Source: Cruorifilaria tuberocauda (taxonomy: Eukaryota > Nematoda > Chromadorea > Rhabditida > Onchocercidae). From it: a DNA stretch of 16,431 nucleotides. Numbering within the stretch: the first letter of the stretch is position 1; each line of letters begins with the position of its first letter. Of this stretch, positions 10,001 to 16,431 are shown piece by piece. The stretch is from positions 1 through 16,431 of the forward strand of contig JABVXU010000888.1 in NCBI GenBank assembly GCA_013365365.1, given 5' to 3'. Under the pieces are notes generated by a model. The model ran no database searches. It saw nothing but the letters and a program-made list of their open reading frames with translations, and was not told where the DNA came from. The translations under genes and the position numbers were made by a program.

Positions 10001-10521
10001 ACGACCTCCTCGAAAACCCATTGATCCCGGCAAATTTCTCAGCAAGCGACCACCACCACGACTTTCGTAACGTGGCCAAGCTAAATTTAATGAGAAATCG
10101 GCGAAGATTTATTAATTTAAGTCCTTTCCTGGTTTGTCCAGCATAAGTTATGGAAACGACTAAAACTACATAGAAGATTTGAAGTAAAGAAATAATTCAA
10201 TAAAAATTCACAGCTATACCAGGAACTAATCAAATACAAACCAATTATTAGTAATAGACATATCTCTTGATTATTTTTAAAAAATATGAAAGAATCATTT
10301 CGAATATTCTTTATTAGTCACTACTGACTTTTACTCATAGACTTTGGTGAAAGTAGCACAGTGTGCCTAAATTGAATAACATCCTTGGTGATATACTGTT
10401 ATTTCCATTTTGCTTGATCAATATATTCAGAAATGAAATAAAAAAGACTGGGATATTAAAATGATTGAAACGAGCCGGACTTACAGTGGTAGGATGATGC
10501 AACAGGTTGTATAAATTCACC
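7000..10521 (-). CDS. NADAR-domain protein with Arg/Gly-rich N-terminal segment, 5' incomplete
   Basis: Exons in coding order: 10521-10485, 10080-9905, 9751-9597, 9455-9233, 9082-9026, 8631-8455, 8287-8183, 7849-7763, 7348-7289, 7092-7000 (TGA). All phases agree and give 389 residues; the start codon is not found. Order of parts: an R/G/M-rich stretch (YESRGGGRLL, MGFRGGRFGYG, RFMYGRIMKRG); the NADAR domain (PDNIICFSG, FHSLFYP, FPLEIDGRVYDNVNHFYQLAK, EEWRKGPGLEAMQ, KLLVHCFGGDDFYA, KFGLGRNVLGVIYMQLR); then a Ser/Pro-rich tail (EELPGPSIVPSVPAPLK, NDTRENSSSDGF, SRSATSTTSRNVLS). NADAR enzymes cleave N-glycosidic bonds: bacterial YbiA acts on riboflavin-pathway intermediates, and others remove ADP-ribose from guanine. 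As I recall the family, usual motifs are SNFYP, VEHYYQ and D-x-WG; here they read SLFYP, VNHFYQ and DDFYA, so activity is uncertain. The Arg/Gly stretch suggests RNA or DNA binding. The last exon is the weakest. Confidence 0.7.
7850..8182 (-). other. Intron of the NADAR gene, with an alternative stop
   Basis: If the donor at 8182 is not used, translation continues in frame for 18 codons (VFVYNSLCFSSQLNNLKQ) to TAA at 8126-8128. This gives a shorter protein that ends just after the NADAR domain. A mini-intron of 36 bases (8182-8147, ending TTCTTCACAG) could also be removed in frame before the same stop. The plus-strand open frames across this stretch are hydrophobic, have no splice context and are taken as chance. 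Confidence 0.4.
7944..7970 (+). repeat. 27-base direct repeat, copy 1
   Basis: GAAGAGGATGCCAAATGAAA followed by AAAAATT is identical to 8945-8971. Both copies lie in introns of the NADAR gene, same orientation, starts 1001 bases apart. Flanks show no clear similarity, so it is either a short dispersed repeat remnant or a shared intronic element. Confidence 0.8.
8945..8971 (+). repeat. 27-base direct repeat, copy 2
   Basis: Second copy of the sequence at 7944-7970, in the intron between NADAR-gene exons 9082-9026 and 8631-8455. Read on the gene's strand it is a pyrimidine-rich tract followed by CATTTGGCATCCTCTTC. Confidence 0.8.
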
Positions 10522-11589
10522 CTGAAATTAAATCAGATGGATGGTCATTCGTCGCAAAAACTGAACTATTTCGAAAATTAAGATGTAAGTTCTTGAAAAT
10601 TGCAAAATTAATTTATGAAAACATAAAGCCAGTGAAGCAATATAAAAGCCGCTGTAAATGAAAACCATAACAGTTTTTCAGTTGACTGAAGCTATTACAC
10701 AAGGCCTTCCCGATAACCAAGTAGTCTCGAAGAAATCTACAGAGAACTTCAGTTCATTATGTAAGAAGAAAAACTCTCCACTGGAACGATAGATGAACTT
10801 TGTCTTCCCATTATCGTAGCTTTCGTAATCCTCCTCTCTTCTAGCTATCTCTTTCCGTTTTCAAACCTCAAATTTCAAAACCCAATTCTTCAACTTCATT
10901 TCTTAGAAAAACAAATATTGAATAATTGACAATGCATATTTGACATGCAACAAAGCGGATGTAAAGAGATTTAAGTGCATAAAATTATCTATATACGTAC
11001 AGTCATGAAGAATTAGAATAAGTTGCGCTTAACAGAAATTATTATAGTATAAAACTAACGAGGAAGCCCATGCAATGCAAGCAGTATAAGAGTCTAGGAT
11101 GAATCAATGTCGCAACATTGTTCCGGTTTTCGCATTAATTAAATAAAGACCCCATTAAAATATAAAGTTTGGATTACCTTATACCACACTGAAGATTATA
11201 TTCAGAAGTGAAAGTAGTAGTGGATAAGACGAAACAAACGAAACAAATAATAATGATAAAGCTAGTGATAAGAAATCTAGCCTATGATTAATAATAGTGA
11301 TTCTGGAATGAGATTAATATGATAGGTGAAAATAGTTGAAAGAAATGTAGCATAGCCATGTGCCAACATCTTAATATTACCAAAGAAAATTCATAATTTT
11401 TTCAACATCAGCATGAATATATGAATTTAAATGTGTGGGAAACTATTTACGCGCCAAATAATTACAACACTTGTTAAAAAGCAACCATTTTCTGACATTC
11501 TTTGCGACTTAATCTTTAATAATTTAATTTAAATCTTTCGAAGAGCTCATTTTTGATGCATAACCTGTTTATTAGAGAAACACAAATAA
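10522..11589. other. Region upstream of the mapped NADAR exons, 5' exons unresolved
   Basis: The first exons of the NADAR gene should lie here. Best candidate: 10840-10741 on the minus strand (EEDYESYDNGKTKF, YRSSGEFFFLHNELKFS), whose donor GTAGAT is in phase with the exon at 10521. A further possible exon ends at a GTAATC donor near 11177, also in phase. Against this, the same place on the plus strand has a strong acceptor (TTTTTCAG, ending 10681) and a 36-codon frame to TAG at 10792 (LTEAITQGLPDNQVVSKKS). Strand is undecided. No start codon was found. Confidence 0.3.
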
Positions 11590-11930
11590 TCCCTCACTTA
11601 GAAATACTAAATGCTTTATCTCTGCTTTCTGACTGTCAAGCTATTACTGTGCACGCGCATTTGCATCGAACTGATGTATGCTGCGTGCATGCACGAAGTC
11701 TCACCTACTCAGCGCGTTATCACACGAAACAACGACACCCTACCGATTCCATTCACCGCGCACGTTACGGAGCCGAAAACGCGTCCACGACAATGGCGAA
11801 TATCCTGTAATCGAAACGAACACTTCCACAGTTTGATGAACGGAAACACGGACAGATGTGTAATTTAACGCCTGACGTGTAGTCCGTTGAAAGCGAACAG
11901 GCCAGTATGTATTTATTCTTGTCCCTACCG
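11590..11930. promoter_or_regulatory. CpG-rich block between divergent genes, likely shared promoter region
   Basis: About 340 bases with many CG dinucleotides (GCGCACGTTACGG, AAAACGCGTCCACGACAATGG), in clear contrast to the AT-rich surroundings. It lies just upstream of RRP12 (+) and on the 5' side of the NADAR gene (-). It contains GTGCACGCGCAT, a 12-base palindrome at 11684-11695 and a TGACGT core at about 11872. Two overlapping plus frames (11553-11810, 11611-11868) are open but rich in His, Arg and Cys and lack splice context, so I read the block as regulatory. An untranslated first exon is another possibility. Confidence 0.4.
11684..11695. repeat. 12-base palindrome CGTGCATGCACG
   Basis: Perfect inverted symmetry inside the CpG-rich block. 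Alternating purine-pyrimidine sequence, a possible site for a dimeric DNA-binding protein. The function is inferred only from position. Confidence 0.5.
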
Positions 11931-11985
11931 GAGTTTTAGGTAGAAATTTTTGTGGTTTTTAAATAGAGCATTTTAACCATTCAGA

Positions 11986-11995
11986 TAGATTTTAG
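11986..11995 (+). promoter_or_regulatory. RRP12: Candidate spliced-leader acceptor of RRP12
   Basis: TAGATTTTAG ends 10 bases before the start codon at 12006. An in-between ATG (11996) is closed at once by TGA. A very short leader after a T-rich AG fits trans-splicing. Confidence 0.4.
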
Positions 11996-12005
11996 ATGTG
12001 ACACG

Positions 12006-15000
12006 ATGAAATACCGCCATCGTTTTAAAGGTCGAAGTATTGGCCGTCACAGTGCGAAAGGAAAGAGGTTAAATTACAGTTAAAGTTTTAGCTACAAGTT
12101 TTAACTACCTGTGAATAATAGTATTAACTAATTGACTACATTTTATGCAGTGCTGACTATTATTATATTTGAGGGATATTTAAGCACTTAATCCCATTAA
12201 TTATAGCAGTAATAGTTTAAAATTAGCGTAAATATTATAGTAGTGAAAGTAATCCATCGATAACTCGACATCGTGAAGCTGCGAGAGCAACTCGTACCAC
12301 CCAAAAAGTATCATTTACACAAGCAGATGAAAGTTATGGCGTCAAATTCAACGACGAAGATGTAGTACTGGAGCAAATACCCTTGGTTACTGTTAATATA
12401 TCTAAGCGACTGTTTTCCATTTGAGTTTTATAACCCCTTAAAACTCTGAAGTTAAATACTGTTCGATTGGAAATTACTAAGCAGTTGGTCTTATGAATCT
12501 GATATTTCTGTCAAACATATATAAATTTATACTTGATAATTTAATTTCAGCACAAAATACAAATTGACGGTACTGAAGAAATTAAAAGTACGCTCAGTAT
12601 CTTTTCGGACTTATCTTTGGCGAAATCACAACTTTCACAGTTTACATCATGTACAAATCCAACTTTTGGTCCTGTACATCGTATTTGGAGGTGCTCATAC
12701 TTTATTCATAAAAGCTACAGTTGAATTTTCATTAATTTTTTTGTAAATTTAAGAATTTCGGTTTTTTTCCATAGCCATTTTTTTTCCATCAAAATGTAAA
12801 GAGTTAAAAATTTTTTGAGCTGCTTAATTTAGCCTTTTTTTTGTTCAGTCTTGTTTACTGTTTTAAAATTATTTTTAAATTAAAACCTTCCAGAAACTTC
12901 TCAAGCTCTTTTTTATGGCATATTGGTTTTAACTTTGATTTTTTGGACCGTTTATCTTTATTATCTTTGAACACGAAGTAACCGAATTGTCAGCACTTTC
13001 AGTTAGATAAAAATAATATCTAGCATGCCGTAGTAGCCATGTCCATTACTAGTTATGGTTAGAAATATGTGAATGATACATTTGTAGATCAGGATCAGTA
13101 TTACAAAAGGAAGTGCTTGCCGTGCTTGCGACAACTGCAGATCTGATTAAAGAGAGTAATGGAACTGAAAGTGATGCTGAATATTTTGCGGCACTTTTAA
13201 CAGTTATCGAAGCAGTGCCTGCGGCAAATGAATCGAAATTAGCCGCAGCTGCTTATTTGTTAGGTCTTGTCGCTAGAAAAGTCGACAGAAGTGTGTCACA
13301 CAAATGCTTTTCTAGAATACATCAGGTAACTTCGTAGTGGTTGTAGATTCAAGCTGTTAGTGTAAAGAGAGAAGGAAAGTTGTCCTTATTGACTATTGAT
13401 CGTTTTATGCTAATCATTATAAAAATATTGTGCTTCATCGGCAGTGTACGCGTCAAGGAAGTATTTTTAAACGAAAGTTTTTTAAAGCATGCCGTTTTAA
13501 TAATACTGTGTATAAATTGGTCCATCAGGATTAGTACACAATATACTTACTGTCATTCTGCGATCCTATTACTGTAATGCTCAGTAGCTTTTAGCAGAAT
13601 GGTGATGTTTACAATATTTTACTTATATACAGATTCTGGAAAATAAACTTGATAGTACTCAACTGGATGTCGCTTTAGTGAAACTTATCGTTACATTAGG
13701 AACAATTTTACATCAGCAACCTGCTAGCATTTGGCAGAGCAGTAATACCAGGTTATTTCCTCCTATATTCAAATACTGATTCCTATATATTGTTTTTTCT
13801 TCTCGTCTTTTTTTTTATATTGATGTCGTACAAATAAAGCACGATTTATAAATTTGATATGATGGTCTTTCTCACATTAGTTTAATTTACTGCAACATGT
13901 TGCATCCAATAAAACATTGAGCATTATACTCTTGCAGAAAAGAGACCTGATAGATATTAAATGGATTAATGCTGGACAAATTTTTGTTTATTTGAAGGCT
14001 ATTACTAGTGAAAATTGAAATGTTTGCGCTTCATGACAAGTCTTCGGTTCGCTCCGCAGCTCGGCGAACCCTGCGCATTATCCTCAACGATCCTTACCAT
14101 CGGGGAGCCAGTGTTATTGGCGAAGTGTTAACTAAACAAATGGAACAAAGTGCTGGTAATGGTTTAATTCGTAGTTTTGCAATCAATAAACATAAGCAGC
14201 AAACTAAAAACATTTTAGATAACTGTAAAAAGATTTCAGCCGAATATTATATTCTATGAATTCGCGGTAAATAAAAATAGATCTTATTAGAATTAACATC
14301 TTCATAATTCGCTGAAAACTACTCTCTGTTATAACTTCGATTGGATGCATTGTTCATTTTTTTACCTTAAACTAATGTACTTTTGGTTTGTCAAGAGCGA
14401 AAAAAATTTGCTGAAGGAATGATGCAGTAATTTTTACTCTTGAAATTACTTTTACAATTACAATGTTTATAACTAATCGTAACTTTTGTTTGTAGCCAAT
14501 GTAGACATTGACATATTACTTCGATTATTGTGCCTGGCGGAAAATATTATGCATAAAATGCCATGTCAAATATTCAAGAAATTTACCGAAACAACGTTTG
14601 CATTGCTTGCTGTTTCGGATTCTGGTCTAAGATGCACAATTTTTCAATGTTTTCAAAAAATTCTGCGGCAGCAGCCGGCCGATACAACTTTATCTTTCAC
14701 TACTAACGTTCATCTGATTGGTTTGTTACGTAATTTTGCACTGAAAACTATGGATCCTTCTGTTACATGTTCGTGGATGGAGGTTCGTTTATGTCAAATA
14801 CCTTTTAAATTCGATTTTCTAGAATGTAGAAGTAAAGTTTCTAAAAGCAGATTGGAGTTTTTTCTTCGAGGGATGAATCATTTTTAGGCTCTTAGTGAAT
14901 CACATCTTTGCCTCGCTGCGAAAGATCTTACAAAATCAATGGCAACGCTTAGAGCCTCATTGAAATCAATTTTCCGGACATTCGATTTGGGAATAGATTC

Positions 15001-16421
15001 TGTTGCTCTGGTAGTGCTTATTTTTTGAAATATCTTTAACTGTTGAATTTAAAGTAAGATTTTTAAATAGTGTTATAAGAATAGGCATCTATTCATAGGA
15101 TTTAATCATTACGAGAACTTTAATGTATAATTGGTTTCTCTAGTAAATAATTGAGTTAAAAAAAGCAAAGTCTTCGCACTTCATTTCCTTTTCTTAGTTT
15201 ATTCATTGAAATATGAAGCCGTGCGAAATTGAGATGAATTTTAAGTTTGAGTGTAGAGTTGAATCAAGCTAAGATAGGATTCCTTTCTAATTTTGTAACA
15301 GTTCCAGGGTGAACATTTTTAACTATTTCAATTTCCTTATCACTTTTTTACCATTTAACATTTCATGTTTTAGATAACCTGCAAAGTAGTTAGTCGCATA
15401 GTTGAACATTGTGTGCAATCAGATGAGGAATTAGCGAGTTACTCCGTCGATTTATGTGATGAAGCTTTGAATCCACGAAGTACTGCAGTGTGGCGATATG
15501 TTCTCCGCGCTGAAACAAGGATATTTGAAATTTGCAAAGGTGCTATCAGCCAAGAATCATTTGCTCGTGCATTAAAATCTCTGGCGGAACTCCACAACGA
15601 TGTTAATCGCTGCATTATACCTGATATTGACTTGGTATTTATTTGTATTTTAACAAAATTGATGAGACATTAAAGTTTTTCGCCTGGCAACTAGCTCGTG
15701 ACTTGACATTTATTGTTTTGGATTAGATTTGAAAGATCTTATTCAAGACGAAATCTGTAATCTTTCTCCCATGTTCAATTGCACAAAATTTTACATTCGT
15801 TCGGTACTAACAACGTCATTCATGTTGTTGATTTTATTCAGCTCAAAAAAATGAAGTTTAGGCTGTTGGAGCAGCAATACGGCATATTGGTGCTGAGAAT
15901 GTTTTGAGGGTGTTGCCGTTGGAACTAGATCCTCAAAATGTGTCATTGGTAACGCAATTCGAAAGATCTTGGATTATGCCTATCCTGCGCGTAAATATTT
16001 GTAACCAATCAATTGCTTTTGCTTTACAGTATTTTTTACCGTTAGCACACCGACTTCGAGAGGAAGCACCAAATGATGTTATGCGACACAAAGCTTTTAT
16101 TACTATCAGTGTAAGTCAGTTATTTATTCTATTATGTTTTCATAATTCTGAACTTGAAAGCTGATAGAGTTGCTGTAAGTGTTAACTTTGATGGGAAAGC
16201 CATCTTATTTTAAAATGGTTTTGTTTTTTTAGGATCAATTGTGGAGTTTATTACCTAGTTTATTGAGTTCAGCAACTGATTTCGAACAGAATTTTCCCCA
16301 ATTAGCGGAAATTTTGGGTAAAGTTTTACTTGAAAGGCAGGATTTGCGTCTGGTAGTGTTATCTTCGCTTCGTAGTGCGCTCCGTTATGCCCTCCAGCCT
16401 GATGCGACAAAAGAAAGAAAG
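12006..16421 (+). CDS. RRP12: RRP12-like ribosome biogenesis protein, 3' cut by window
   Basis: Exons: 12006-12067, 12241-12385, 12551-12690, 13088-13325, 13633-13751, 13998-14155, 14496-14782, 14888-15010, 15374-15634, 15862-16110, 16233-16421 or beyond. All phases agree, giving 657 residues; the family is about 1,200-1,300 long, so about half is present. RRP12 is a HEAT-repeat nucleolar factor needed for pre-rRNA processing and for maturation and export of both ribosomal subunits. Diagnostic parts: SSESNPSITRHREAAR (residues 21-36; human SSDSNPAICRHRQAAR), FSDLSLAKSQ, KEVLAVLATTADLIK and DAEYFAALLTVIEAV, then helical repeats, and the NUC173 region around residues 544-594 (FERSWIMPILR, ALQYFLPLAHRL) continuing as DQLWSLLPSLL and ERQDLRLVVLSSLRSALR. 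The start is Arg/Lys-rich (MKYRHRFKGRSIGRHSAKGK), fitting nucleolar targeting. The end of exon 2 could be 12391 instead. AAG|GTTTAT at 16421 is the probable last donor in view. Confidence 0.93.
12691..13087 (+). other. RRP12: RRP12 intron 3
   Basis: Opens GTGCTC and ends TTTGTAG, joining the split codon AG|A. T-rich with several poly(T) runs. No conserved C/D or H/ACA snoRNA layout was recognised. Confidence 0.6.
13326..13632 (+). other. RRP12: RRP12 intron 4
   Basis: Opens GTAACT and ends TATATACAG. An open frame inside (13380-13577) is hydrophobic, has no splice context and is taken as chance. Confidence 0.6.
14156..14495 (+). other. RRP12: RRP12 intron 6
   Basis: Opens GTAATG within the split codon G|CC and ends TTTGTTTGTAG. 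No other feature seen. The frame of exon 6 stays open for about 35 codons into the intron, but those codons lose the helical-repeat character. Confidence 0.6.
15011..15373 (+). other. RRP12: RRP12 intron 8
   Basis: Opens GTAGTG and ends ATGTTTTAG, between codons. AT-rich; nothing else recognised. Confidence 0.6.
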
Positions 16422-16431
16422 GTTTATAATA

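Noticed and set aside
11553..11868. Two overlapping plus-strand open frames of 85 codons
   Set aside because: Openness follows from the high G+C content; composition (His, Arg, Cys) and lack of splice context argue against coding.
13380..13577. Open frame in RRP12 intron 4
   Set aside because: Flanking exons join in phase across it; the peptide is hydrophobic and AT-driven.
1..16431. tRNA, rRNA, snoRNA, CRISPR array or transposon with terminal repeats
   Set aside because: No T-loop-like GGTTCGAATCC box, no regular spaced repeats, no paired terminal inverted repeats and no transposase or reverse-transcriptase motifs were seen on reading both strands by eye.

Overview
The window is AT-rich eukaryotic DNA with small spliced genes. 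Exons are mostly 60-290 bases, introns run from about 100 bases to 1 kb, and acceptors are T-rich (TTTTAG, TTTCAG). T-rich acceptors also sit just upstream of three start codons, as in spliced-leader trans-splicing. Together these suggest a nematode. A spirurid or filarial worm is my guess from base composition and intron style; it is not proven. No bacterial operon, tRNA, rRNA, CRISPR array or intact mobile element was seen. All gene models were built by hand from splice-site phase and reading-frame continuity.

Layout. (1) 73-154 (+): a possible terminal exon of a gene cut by the left edge. (2) 885-3247 (+): a seven-exon gene for a RING-finger-like protein of about 302 residues. (3) 3248-4901: no convincing gene. 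(4) 4902-6609 (-): a tentative four-exon gene for an unrecognised protein of about 121 residues. (5) 7000-10521 (-): a ten-exon gene with an Arg/Gly-rich segment, a NADAR (YbiA/DUF1768-like) domain and a Ser/Pro-rich tail. Its 5' end is unresolved; possible further exons lie around 10741-10840. (6) about 11590-11930: an unusually CpG-rich block between two divergent genes, probably a promoter region. (7) 12006 to the right edge (+): the first eleven exons of the RRP12 gene, a HEAT-repeat ribosome-biogenesis factor, cut by the window end inside or just after its NUC173 domain.

Relationships. The NADAR gene and RRP12 are divergent and may share the CpG-rich block. The unknown gene follows the NADAR gene on the same strand. 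A poly(A) signal and then a strong U-rich acceptor lie between them, a spacing like that of nematode operons. RRP12 is a secure assignment, NADAR is good, the RING-like call is moderate, and the small minus-strand gene is tentative.
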